A stretch of DNA of 64,000 bases, from assembly GCA_030998015.1 (NCBI GenBank), contig JARWMV010000052.1, positions 40,323 to 104,322 of the forward strand, given 5' to 3'. Positions 13,170 to 23,138 of this stretch are shown piece after piece. The notes under the pieces are model-generated. The model saw only the letters and a list, made by a program, of their open reading frames with translations. It had not been told where the DNA came from and made no database searches. The translations under genes were made by a program, and so were the position numbers. Source of the stretch: Ceratorhiza oryzae-sativae (Eukaryota; Basidiomycota; Agaricomycetes; Cantharellales; Ceratobasidiaceae). Within the stretch, counting starts at the first letter, position 1; each line of letters opens with the position of its first letter.

Positions 13170-15516
13170 CCGCTTCGTATACGATATGCTGATGTGTATT
13201 ATTAGCCACTACATTTGATGGTCATTCAGTCGGCGTCGAAAGATAATTTCGTATTGCATCTTATGGAGACATGGCCGAAGAACGTGACGATGAAACATGA
13301 CGTCATCAATAGTTGTGGTGCTGACAGACTATTTGCGCTTGTTGATAGCATTTCAACCACCTTGGCGAGACGTCTGGTCTAGCTTGTGTAAAGTAGCACC
13401 ACAGTCGCACCGAAAGCACCCAGGGTCATAGCTAAATATTCGGCTTTTCGCGAAGACCATACGCACTAGAAACGGTTCGGCTCAGGACCACTGTCCTTGC
13501 TTGAGATTAATGGTAAACCATGCAAGTATGAAACGGAGTGTATATGCGCTTAGCGCACGCAGAACAGTTTGAACCGATCCGCAAGATAAAAACATTTGAG
13601 TAAGTCCATACATGGCATGTATACTGCCGGAAAGTACCCCTACAGCGCACACATGGATAGCTTTATGAGTAGACAGGTACTAGCGCTTGGAAAGCAAGAC
13701 GATATTAGGGAATACATAACCTTACCCTTCGGACGCATCCGGCTCTCGGGGAGGCGTGAACCGGAGAGGAAGCGATGGAGAAGGGAGGTAGCGATACCAT
13801 GCCACGCGCCTAGATATTTTGGATAAGCTATGTACATATTCAATGTAAAAACCGGTACGTGTAAAAGGGCGGGGAAGAGGGGTCGACTAGTCGTCGCCCG
13901 AAAAGGAGGGGTTGGGAAACCCGGAACGAAGCGACGGGGGAGCCTGGGACTCCAAGACACAAGTGAACTCGCGGGTCGGGCGGCCATCGGACGACGGTAG
14001 TCGGAAGTTGGGAAGGTGGGAGGGTGTAGGTGAGAGGATTGGACGCGCGAGCGGCGATGGGACACGCCGGAGCGTGCAGATGCGGAAGTTTCTCGGGTGC
14101 ATGCGGAGGTGGAAGTGGCGGAGTGACGGAAGGCGGGCAGGAAAAAGACGAACGAGCACCTAGAGACCGAAGTGCAGACTCAGCGAGTGCTGGCGGCGAG
14201 TAGGAGCCAGTGAAGGGGCACGTGACGAGGTTTTTATTTATTTATTTAAATACATATTTAACGAGACGTGACGAGGTTAAAAGGGAAGTTCAGCGGGGTC
14301 ACGCCACGGGGTCGCCCGCGAACGCTGCGAGCAAGACTGGGCTGTGTACCTCCGCAAGCTTCGGCAAACAGTCCCTATCTAATTCCCCGGTCCTGAACTC
14401 TCTACAATACCCATTAGTACTTATGTGTTCCGCATGTTGAATTTACAATCATATGCGTGTATGTATGCGCATATTTGTTTCTGTTTCGTATCCCCCTCTC
14501 TGATATCATGCGCGAGTTCGCGGGAACCCCCTCTCCTTCCTTAATTCTCTACCTTCGTAGTTGAGCTAAGATATCGTATTTTCATTTCTTTTCATGTATT
14601 TTATTCTTACTGTGCTCTATAGTACGATTTGTATCTTAGGTACAGTATATACATAGTTCTCTACCTTCGTAGTTGAGCTAAGTACGATTTGTATCTTAGC
14701 CACGAGATACCTCCCTGCGTGAGACCGTAGACAAAGTGGAAGACTTGAGGTACAGCCGACACCTTAGAGACCCTAATTGGGAATATTCAGAGTAAATAAT
14801 CGACCCATTTACACAGGCAAGTCATAAAAGGAGCAATAAATCGATCGCATTAGCAACCAGGGATCAATATATGGATGAGCACTCCATCAGCGCGTGAATA
14901 ACCGCTTCGAGCGCCTTGGCTCGACGTCCTCAATAACGATCGGTATGGAATAGTTCCGGGTTAAAGCTATGATCGCTCGCTGGTTTGGCGAAGAGAAACG
15001 CCTAAGTACTACCGATTTGCTCATAGATCGTGATATGTGACCGCCGTATTCAAAAATCAGAGTGGATGCTGCTCACTTGAACTCAAAATCCGTAACCAAG
15101 GGCTTGACTCTAGCTATACATCACATTCTTCTATGCATTTAACCACAAAGTTTTATGAATATTATGCAGTTTAAATCGAAATCGGTTCTATGACAAGTAC
15201 TCAAAAGCCCAGATCTGTGCCTGGCTTCGAACTATCTTGCCATCAGACTTGAGCAGGCAAAAACTCGACAATGCGGGGTTATCCGGTCACCCGAAGACAT
15301 ACTAACTATTGAATTCTGTAACTAACAAGAGAACCCCTAGGATGGATTCCATCTTCAGGCTGGAACGCTGCGGCCAAAATTCTCATTCACTCACAAGATA
15401 GCATATACTGCACTGACGGAACCTCTGAATCTCGGATTATATAACTGCATGAAGAAATCCAGCAAAAACATGATAACGCGACCAACCAAGGACGCTTCTA
15501 CGAAACCCTTGTACCT
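13170..15516. other. Gene-poor interval with low-complexity and repeat sequence
   Basis: About 13.6-14.2 kb is GC-rich and open in several frames on both strands, which looks compositional rather than coding. At 14.22-14.28 kb the 12-mer CGTGACGAGGTT occurs twice around an AT-rich 40-bp stretch. The repeat at 14441-14725 is listed separately. From 14.75 to 15.5 kb I see nothing supportable. Confidence 0.4.
14441..14725. repeat. Degenerate dispersed repeat, copy 1 (possible LTR remnant)
   Basis: Contains two local direct duplications: TTCTCTACCTTCGTAGTTGA (14545 and 14657) and AGTACGATTTGTATCTTAG (14621 and 14681). Blocks of it, in the same order, recur at 19490-19670: a CATATG-CG-TGTATG segment, CCTCTGATATCAT, CCTTC-GT-GTTGAGCTA, and CCT-CCTGCGTGAGA. 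The TTTGTATCTTAGC motif also appears near the 3' end of the solo LTR at 55.0-55.4 kb, which is why I suspect LTR ancestry. Confidence 0.5.
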
Positions 15517-16170
15517 CTAGTTGGCAATATCAATCACCGCCCTCCTGGACACAATATAATCGCTTCACGTAACCGCTCCGCGATCCGCTGCAACACCCGA
15601 CCAAAAATGACTCAACACTCTAGCAAAGTTCATGCGATCCAACAGCCACATTCTGCCATACCCGAATTGCGAGGTCAACCAGTGGGATTTTGACCTGTCC
15701 GATTTACTCTGTGTGCATATAGCCGCCTTGTTCTTAGGGGGATTAGAATTAGAACAAGTTAAAGTGAGAAGAGACTTACGAGTAGAGCCGGAGCTGTGAG
15801 ATGTACCCTGGCAAGTGGCTCAGATCTCGCAGCGGTATATCAGCGGCTAAACTCTCTAGTCGAGGCTTGTACCCGTCGATCATGGATATTCACACCACAC
15901 ATTCCCTAAAGCTAGCTTTGTATCTTAGTTCGCAAAGGCAGATCGAAACGCCCTTACCATATAAGCATATATCAACAAAGCATGCCTCCACGCTTCCGGA
16001 ACTGCAATCCTCGTGACGTGGCTCCCAGAGTCAACTTCGGGATCGGGCACATGCATGGGAGGCCACGCCCTTACATACTCCTCGATCGCTCTCCAGGTCA
16101 TATACTCCTCCAAAGATCCAAAAGGATGAAACGCTGTCCACTGATTACTATTCGCTATCGAAAACAAGAT
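15517..16170 (-). pseudogene. Truncated Zn2Cys6-family TF pseudogene, C-terminal part only
   Basis: Only the last three exons of the family survive. An exon at about 15950-16167 reads IANSNQWTAFHPFG and AVPEAWRHALLIYAYM. The terminal exon reads AAICTQSKSDRS, MWLLDRMNFARVLSHFW and SDYIVSRRAVIDIAN, with a stop at 15517-15519. The conserved VTW before DYI is VT-stop (TGG to TGA, 15565-15567). The N-terminal two thirds, including the zinc cluster, is missing and the reading stops where the inverted repeat at 16.22 kb begins. It is therefore a relic. Confidence 0.7.
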
Positions 16171-16222
16171 TTAATTCGGATAGTTGTGAATCCGTTCATT
16201 GGGTGCATGCCAAGTGCCTCGG

Positions 16223-16658
16223 TTATTGCTGTTTGCAAAAGGGATTGGCATCGATGCTTCTGGTGCTTCCCGAGAAGAAGAAAAGCATAGACCACCTGTA
16301 TCTTGCCCATTTGCTGAGCTTAGGATAAGTAAAGTACATCGATTGAATCGCAGCAAAAGCACGCATAAAACTTTAGGCAGCGCATGAGAAATGAGTGAAG
16401 TACAAGAAGTTGACCTCCCCGTGCTGACGCGCATATAATGGCGTCCTCCATTTACAGATTGGCGCGAGGTCAACTTCTTGTACTTCACTCATTTCTCATG
16501 CGCTGCCTAAAGTTTTATGCGCGCTTTTACTGCGATTCCATCGGTTTATTTTACTTATCCTAAGCTCAGCAAATGGGGAAGATACAGCTGGTCTATGCTC
16601 TTTTTTTCTCGGGAAGCACCAGAAGCGCCGATCCCAATCCTTCTCGCAAACAATACGC
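16223..16658. repeat. Large inverted repeat (about 195-bp arms, 48-bp loop)
   Basis: The left arm 16223-16417 is the reverse complement of 16466-16658. The inner about 95 bp (from AACTTTAGGCAGCGCATGAG inwards to GAAGTTGACCTC) is nearly perfect; the outer half carries scattered substitutions. No open frame is conserved in either arm. It abuts the truncated edge of the TF pseudogene. It could be a foldback/MITE-like insertion or a head-to-head duplication; I see no clear target-site duplication. Confidence 0.85.
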
Positions 16659-16873
16659 AAAAAAAAAGCTAACCCACGTGATCTCTCTTTTTGTTCGGTT
16701 ACATGCGTTCTATTGAAAGGAAAAATAGAAACACGTTACATGAACAAATTCAAAGCATACATAGAAAAGCAGAGCCTAGAACGATAAAAGTAAGGTACTG
16801 GTGGGAACAAGCGGGACGTGAGGCTACGAATTGGGAGGTACGGACAGCGCGTGGAGCGCGTATAGATAGTAGA

Positions 16874-17588
16874 TTATTTGTAGAAAGCAGATGAGGCGGA
16901 AAGGAAATTGGCCTTGGCTGTAAGTTCCGGAACAGTGTTCAGAAGCTCATGGAGCTGGAGGTATTTCGAGGCCTTCCTCAGTTTCATCCGTGCCAGATTG
17001 TACCAGGGGCATTCTAGCAAGACGTGCCGTAGCGACTGCTCTTCCAGTGGGTCATTACATGGGCAACCGGAGTCTTCTGGGACTTTTAACCGGGCGTAGT
17101 ACTCGCCACAGAAGGTGTGCCCGAGTATGATTTGGACCAACCGGGAGTGTATGCGTCGATTACCGTCAAAAGATTTGCGAAATGGGTGAAGGTGAAGGGT
17201 CAGAGGGCCTGGTAGTGAGATAATAACATGTGCGGAGTGGGGGTCTGACTGCCAGGCTCGACCCCCAGTTGCGAACGGCCTATTCTCTAGACATGAATTT
17301 GCCCAGGTAATTGTACGATTGAGCCACGTGATCTCGCAGAGAGACCGAGTGCCGATGACCTGTTATCCATTCCCGAAATATGACCAATGTTGTGCGATCA
17401 ACACGTCGTGCAAGCTTAATCGCCTTGCGTATTATCTTCTCTGCAACGATCCGATCCCCATAGTCCCAGCAAGTATAGAGAAAGAGGGATCCTTCAGAGG
17501 ACTGCCGCCTCGCTCCGGCCAGATCTCTGGAAAACCGATGAGCTCCGCGACCGAGGAGTCTAGGGCGTCCGCTTCTAATTTTTAGCAA
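16874..17588 (-). mobile_element. Non-LTR retrotransposon (LINE) C-terminal remnant
   Basis: The minus strand from 17140 to 16874 reads MVQIILGHTFCGEYYARLKV, then CPCNDPLEEQSLRHVLLECP. This is the GH-x-GEYY plus CxC...H...C knuckle typical of the end of Tad/I-type LINE polyproteins. Upstream (17588-17280) a second stretch, FLYTCWD through IFREWITGHRHSVSLRDHVAQ, resembles a decayed RNase H domain (the W-x-x-GH motif). The two lie in different frames with a stop between them and no reverse transcriptase is present, so the copy is 5'-truncated and dead. Confidence 0.65.
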
Positions 17589-17747
17589 CCGCGCCCGTCC
17601 TCCCTCGCCGTATCAAGCTAACCTCAAACGGCGAAAATCCGAATAGTCCGAGCCAACTGGAGAATGTCTGAAATGAGGGTCAGACCTGATACAACAGCTC
17701 CTTAATATATTGAGTGAGGTATGCATCATTACATCAACTTCATATCT

Positions 17748-18975
17748 CTACGCCTCAAGGTGAAGAACTGCCCTCCTGGAAGCAATATAATCATCCCAAG
17801 TCACTGGGGCTCCGCTCGCGGCTGCCCTATGCCACAAATGATCCAAAGTGGACGTAAGCTCCACTCCCTTGAGTATCCATATTTATCACGCCCCACAGCC
17901 GAGACCCCTGCGGGAAACGCACGGCGATCTGCCTTGCTCCCTCTACATATAGCGGCCTGGTGCCAACCAAATCAACCCTTGATGTTAGATATACGATAGG
18001 AGACTGTCCATGATTAGGGGAACTATATGGTGTATCCCAGCGAGAAGTTGCGATCTTATAACCGAGTGCAATCGGCTGATTTGTTCGACAGATGACTGAA
18101 TGCGCACATCATCGCTCATAGCCCCACAAATTCCCTGGCTAAGCAGACTTGATTAACCAATTTCACTAAATTTCAATTCGCACCCACCATGTATAAATAT
18201 ATCAAAAACGCACGCCTCCATCCTTCCTGCACCGCGATCATCATCACAAGCCGGCTCGACTCCGGGTCTGGGCCATAGCCACACCTAGACCGCCGAGACC
18301 ACGTGTCCTCAATCATTTTCTAGGGGCTATCCTCCACGCGACCGGCCGGATGCCGACTCGTCCACTGATTGATCTTCACAATCGAAAACGCAAATTGAGA
18401 TGGGCAGCCGTGAACCGATTCGGAAGCATGAAGGCCGTCGACCAGAATGTATGGATGCGATGTGTCGTATTCGACCAAAAGGGGAACTCCAAACGTACGG
18501 CTCGAGATGGTGTCGCCAAACATCAAGCGTCCGATTTTGTACCCGCGAGATGTAAATGCGTGGGCGGGAGAAATGCCATTAGACAAAGGATCCCATGGCC
18601 AGAAGATCAGGTCTGCGAACGCAACCTGCATAAACACAGGTGGCATGCGACGCAGAAGTGTGTAGCCCGACTTGATATTCGAGGTGAGATGTTTTGAGGA
18701 AAGTAACCTAGTCAAAGTCAATTAGCGAGGCGTATCATGGGATATCCTATACCAGAAATACACGCCACTAAAGCCCCTCAAATCCGACCAATTATATCAT
18801 CCAGGCTTCTATCGTTAGATACCACGCAGAGGGTGTCAAGCCGATCGAGTCCAGGGATGTATGGCCTTATACACGTGGATTCACTGCCTTACTTGAGGGA
18901 GCAAATCATACGGCTTCCCACATAGCTCGACCAACGGACCTCATTCGAGCAAAATATTCGGCTGATAAATCTCCC
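17748..18975 (-). pseudogene. Zn2Cys6-family TF pseudogene (TF3)
   Basis: Recognisable family exons are: LDRLDTLCVVSNDRSLDDII (about 18.8 kb), PPVFMQVAFADLIFWPWDPL to INQWTSRHPAGR (18721-18325), IAVQEGWRRAFLIYLYM (about 18.2 kb), and VTWDDYIASRRAVLHLEA (stop 17748-17750). Lesions: the conserved P-W is P-stop (TGG to TAG, 18320-18322), there is a one-base loss near 17880 between GRDK and the ILKGVELT segment, and there is an extra stop near 18.78 kb. No zinc cluster is found upstream; the copy ends near 18.97 kb where unrelated WD40 debris begins. Confidence 0.75.
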
Positions 18976-19071
18976 TCGAATAGCTTTTAAAAGAGTTGGC
19001 AATGGCTGAAAAGATACAAGTTCGAACAATGGTTCGTCTAAGGGTTTTCGTCAATTAGACAACTCTTCGAA

Positions 19072-19200
19072 ATGGATTTAAATCAAAGTGTACACTGCGT
19101 AATAATAAATTATATCGTCCTGCCCGATGTCTTGGGGCTGGTCTCCGGATCTGAGGATGGAACTATCAAGATGTGGGACGTACAAATTCTAGGTATTCGA
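19072..19200 (+). pseudogene. WD40 repeat fragment
   Basis: One frame reads LGLVSGSEDGTIKMWDVQ, a single well-kept WD40 blade (the SGSxDGTIxxWD signature). It is followed by unrelated sequence and no second blade. It is too short to fold alone. Presumably it is a relic of a larger NACHT-WD40 or similar gene. Confidence 0.6.
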
Positions 19201-19234
19201 ACGCGACGCCCCACCAACGATTCGCAGGAAAAAC

Positions 19235-19365
19235 CCGGTAAGCAAATCACTGCTTATTACACCCGGTTTACCCGGTTTACCGAATTTCCTTTCCCCATAT
19301 TTATTAATCACTATTTGCCCGTTTACTCCATTTACCAAGAGGTAAACCGGGCAAATTTGCTGTAA
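19235..19365. repeat. Imperfect palindromic GGTTTACC-rich segment
   Basis: The motif TTTACCCGG or its complement GGTAAACCGGG occurs several times. The flanks AGCAAATCACTGCTTATTACA and its rough reverse complement (near 19350) form an imperfect inverted repeat of about 30 bp. This resembles the ends of a small DNA transposon, but I cannot name the family. Confidence 0.45.
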
Positions 19366-19489
19366 TTAGCGACTGGGCTGTGCGACCTGCGCATATTTGT
19401 GCCAATTGCGCAACCCCCCTCGGTAAATCAGCACTCTGGAGCAAATTTTCTCCGAAGTTTTTTCTGACGTTAGCAAGAGCGCTGATGTG

Positions 19490-19670
19490 TATGTTAAAGT
19501 TACCATCATATCCGTTCATGTATGCGGTGTGTTTGTATATGTGTATCCACCTCTGATATCATACGTTCCCCCTGTGAAAATTTCCTCCCTTAGTTGTCTG
19601 CCTTCATGTTGAGCTAGGTACTTTCGTATCTAACTCCGCCGAAACCTTCCTGCGTGAGAGTATACGCTCT
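19490..19670. repeat. Degenerate dispersed repeat, copy 2 (possible LTR remnant)
   Basis: Shares ordered blocks with 14441-14725: CATATCCGTTCATGTATGCG, CCACCTCTGATATCAT, CTTCATGTTGAGCTA, and CCTTCCTGCGTGAGAG. Divergence is substantial, so both copies are old. Confidence 0.5.
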
Positions 19671-19749
19671 AGGAATGGTGAGTTTGGGCATATCAAAACT
19701 CATTATCATCTAAGAAGCTGGTGAAATACACAATGCTTTTACGTGTTAT

Positions 19750-20034
19750 ATGGAATTCACGCACAATGGTCCCACTGATCTCCTAATGCAGGAAGAGATC
19801 ACCGGGAGTCCTCCGTGGACGAGAAAGAGTGAAAATACTATTATATATGCATTCATGAGCAGAGCGTGTCCAGACCGCCCCGAGCACCCTTTACGCTTTG
19901 GATCGAGACTAGGAGATGCACTGTGGTCGCTGCTTCAGTTATGCTGGACGTTCAACCCAGCGTTACGCCCTAGTACGGCAGAGGTTCAAGTGAACATGAG
20001 TCCGGTATCAAGTTTGCTTGGAAGAAAATACTAA
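19750..20034 (+). pseudogene. Protein kinase C-terminal lobe fragment
   Basis: The frame contains EEITGSPPWTRKSENTIIYA followed by GDALWSLLQLCW and NPALRPSTAEV. These match kinase subdomains IX-XI of TKL-like kinases common in agaricomycetes (E-I-x-TG-x-x-P-W, then LCW-x-x-x-P-x-x-RP). The ATP-binding and catalytic loops are absent, so this is a gene fragment. Confidence 0.65.
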
Positions 20035-21128
20035 TACACAATTCCACCAGATTCGAAAGATTATTCCGGATGGCAGTTCCATCATGTAGCACGTATCAAA
20101 AAATACCTGAATATTAATGCCTAGCAAAATACCAGCCGCATACGCAGACGAGGGATGCAAGTCGCCCCACCACCAGCTTGAATAAATCTTCGATAGTATC
20201 CTAAAGCGGATTAAACCCGAAAACGCAACGTGGTCTGAGCTGGTGCATGTCCCTTGATGAGATGCAACCTAATCCAATACCTGTATCACTAGTAGCACCT
20301 CCTCGGGGCCATTAAACTGTTGGAATTCACATGTGGTTGTGCGCACGTAGTGATGTGATTTGTATTGTCGTATTTACACATCGTAGCAGGCGATTTTACC
20401 GAGAGAGAGACTTCACCGAACCACCATGTAGCCTGCCCGCTACCTCCGGTTTGACATAACCTCGCTTCTCATTAATCAATTGCCGAACCGACTGCGAATT
20501 ATATTTGGTATGGTGGAGCTGAATCTCGAAGTCTGCCATGGTATGATTGCGAACAGACGCAAGCAGTTGGGTTGTTGCTCCCAACCATGTGGCCAGCGCC
20601 CTGCGCCGGCGTTTCCCTCGCTCAGCACTCGCAATGCAGCTCCCCCAGCTACACTGCATTTGTATAAATCCAACTTATCCGTATTAAACTATACAATAAA
20701 AAAGCGAAATCGAGATTTAGGAAGATGGCGTGCAAGGTCGCTCGCAAGGCCTTGGTTATACCCTACTGTATGCGTCAGGTCATTCTCGAAGTGCGGCGAG
20801 TTGGCTCTTGACTTGAATCGATTAAATTCTAACATATTCCATTATATGCCACACTGTTCTACTATATGCATGGTTCTTATACAGCATTCCCTCACTTAGG
20901 AAGATCGCACGACCTCAGTACTTTTGGACACCGGAAAACAGCCATCAGACCATTTAATCAACATCATCTGCCGACTCGTTGAATACACACATGAGTAGGT
21001 TGGACATTGAAAGTGACCATGGCTGTTGCCGAGGCTGAAAGGCAGAAACGCCGGGGGAAAAAAAAGAGGCACACCCGATACAGTAGCTCCGTGACAGACT
21101 GAATATATATGATAATAGTCGCCGATGT
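20035..21128. other. Intergenic region, no supportable gene
   Basis: Several frames of 60-140 codons exist around 20.4-20.9 kb on both strands, overlapping one another. None shows a domain or splice continuity. I see no RNA gene. Confidence 0.35.
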
Positions 21129-23138
21129 CTAAACCCCAATATCAATGACGGCCCTCCTCGAGTTGATATAATCATTCCAAGTCACTGGCCCTCCATCGGC
21201 ACCAACCCCTTTCCACAAATGATCGAGCGTGCGGGCAAACTCGGCTCCCTTCAAAAGCGAGGTCTTGTTGTGTCCCGACCGGGAAACCGCTGCACGAAAT
21301 TTGCTTCGGTCAGCCTCAGTCGTCGAGCATATACCGGCCTAATATCAAACGAGTAAGTAGTGCTGCTAAAGTTTGAAAGAGAAAGGGACATACAAGTAAC
21401 AGTGGGACCATCAAATGCAGCCCAGCGGCGTATTCAGACTCGATAATATTATACAATTGACTGATTTGCCGAACCGATGATTGAACTCGTCGGTCATGAT
21501 TAGTCACACCACACATTCCCTAAACAAAGTTCAGATTTTCAGCAACCCAGTCGGATCTAGACTCAACTGGACTGACCATATATAGATAGATCAACAAACC
21601 ATGCCTCCACCCTTCCTGAACCGCAGACCTCGTAACCACCCTCGACGATTCAGGATCGAGTCCATAATCACAATCAGAACGCCACGACCACGCGTCACCC
21701 TCGATTTCCTTCCATGGGGCATCCGATTCTGTGCACTTGTCCGGATACTGCGCTCGCCACTGGTTGATCCTGACAATCGAAAAGGCGAACGTGGTCGCGC
21801 AACCGTGAAGCAGCTCAAACGGATGTTTCCCATGGGTTTGGATGACCGGGTGTGAAACGTCGTATTCGACAAGGGGAGGAGTGCCGAACGCAAGGCTGAT
21901 AACCGTATCGGTCAGGATGAACTGGCCGAGTTCGAATCGAGCAGATGCCAGAACGTGGGCAAGTGAAATCCCGTTTGAAGCCGGATCGCGGGGCCAGAGC
22001 GTTGGGTCCGCAAAAGCGACTTGCATGAAAACAAACGAGGTGTGGCGCAGTAGAGTGTAGCTGTTTTTCGGACTGGATACGAGGGAATTGAGGTGTGCGA
22101 GCTGCGGACGGGAAATCATTCGGTAATTATCCAAAACGATGGAATCTGAAGACGCACCACCATTGCGCCCGAGAGGCGACCAATCATATCGTCCAAGTTT
22201 GAGTCGTCCAATGTGATACACAGCTGCTCGAGTCGATTTAGCCACGGAACAAACCGCTCAAGGCTCGCATCTTCTCCATGTAATTTCAGGGTGTGGAATA
22301 TTTGGGCGGCGAGATAGCTTGACCAGTATGTCATGCTTGAGGACATAATCTGCGCGAGGTGCTTTCCCCGAATGATCTTCACATCAACACGAATCGGCCG
22401 GAAAAGCACTAGCTCGAACATAGGTTCATCTACCTCGAGCCAAATGAATTGCGTGTTCGAGCAGATAGACTTCAAACTCACTCACATTGCATCATGATAA
22501 ATTGAGCCGCTAAACCTGATATGTGACGGTTGGGAATGAATCTCGGCGGTAAGCTATAGCCAACGCCGAAGTGAGCTGCAACGCGCGAGCTGAGGGCCCG
22601 TTCGCCCAGATTGTCCAAATTCTGTGCGCCGCAGCTAGGAGATTCTTCACCATGATGACCAGAGCTAGGACGATTCTGGATAGCCGTAAAGCACGGGGAC
22701 TGATGCAGCCATGTGGAATCAAAGCCTGCGTTCTGGGGCTGTTCGATTGAGGTGGAGATGGTGTCCTGTAACGAGTTCTATAAGGTAACTGAATGGCAAG
22801 ACCGCCCGCAGCTTACATTTTGGATTGGGCGTATCTTGGACAAAGAAGAGAACGTGGAATCTGCGAAATTGGGTGAATAGAGATGTCTAGGACAAACTCC
22901 GACAGCTTACTTGATTCCTTCGCCCCAGCTCCTCGGTCATAGCCTAGGCACACGTATCCTCCGTTGCGACATCGATTGCAGCAAGGACGGCTTTTATCGC
23001 ATTTTTTCTTCCTATCCAAACCTTAGCCCCTTGGTTCAGCGCGAGACCCGTCGGGTGGGCAACTGAGCATGCGTACCTGCGGCTGCATGTGATGCAGCTC
23101 GTGGGGGCCGGCCCGGGATTCCGCTTGGTCGTGTCCAT
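21129..23138 (-). CDS. Zn(II)2Cys6 transcription factor, intact paralogue (TF4)
   Basis: The ATG at 23138 gives MDTTKRNPGPAPTSCITCSR. An intron then separates this from KKKCDKSRPCCNRCRNGG and CLGYD, completing a Zn2Cys6 cluster with the same intron position as TF1. Downstream exons read without a stop: a Ser-rich linker ending GYSLPPRFIPNRHISG, EPMFELVLFRPIRVDVKIIR, LDDMIGRLSGAMV, FVFMQVAFADPTLWPRDP, INQWRAQYPDK, AVQEGWRHGLLIYLYM, ICSTTEADRSKFRAAVSRSG, and VTWNDYINSRRAVIDIGV. The stop TAG is at 21129-21131. Conserved tryptophans that are stops in the pseudogenes are kept here. It is probably a functional nuclear regulator of about 600 residues; targets are unknown. Confidence 0.85.

Noticed and set aside
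13640..14163. Open frames of 80-140 codons on both strands
   Set aside because: They overlap each other in GC-rich sequence, encode Arg/Pro/Ser-rich text and show no splice or domain support.
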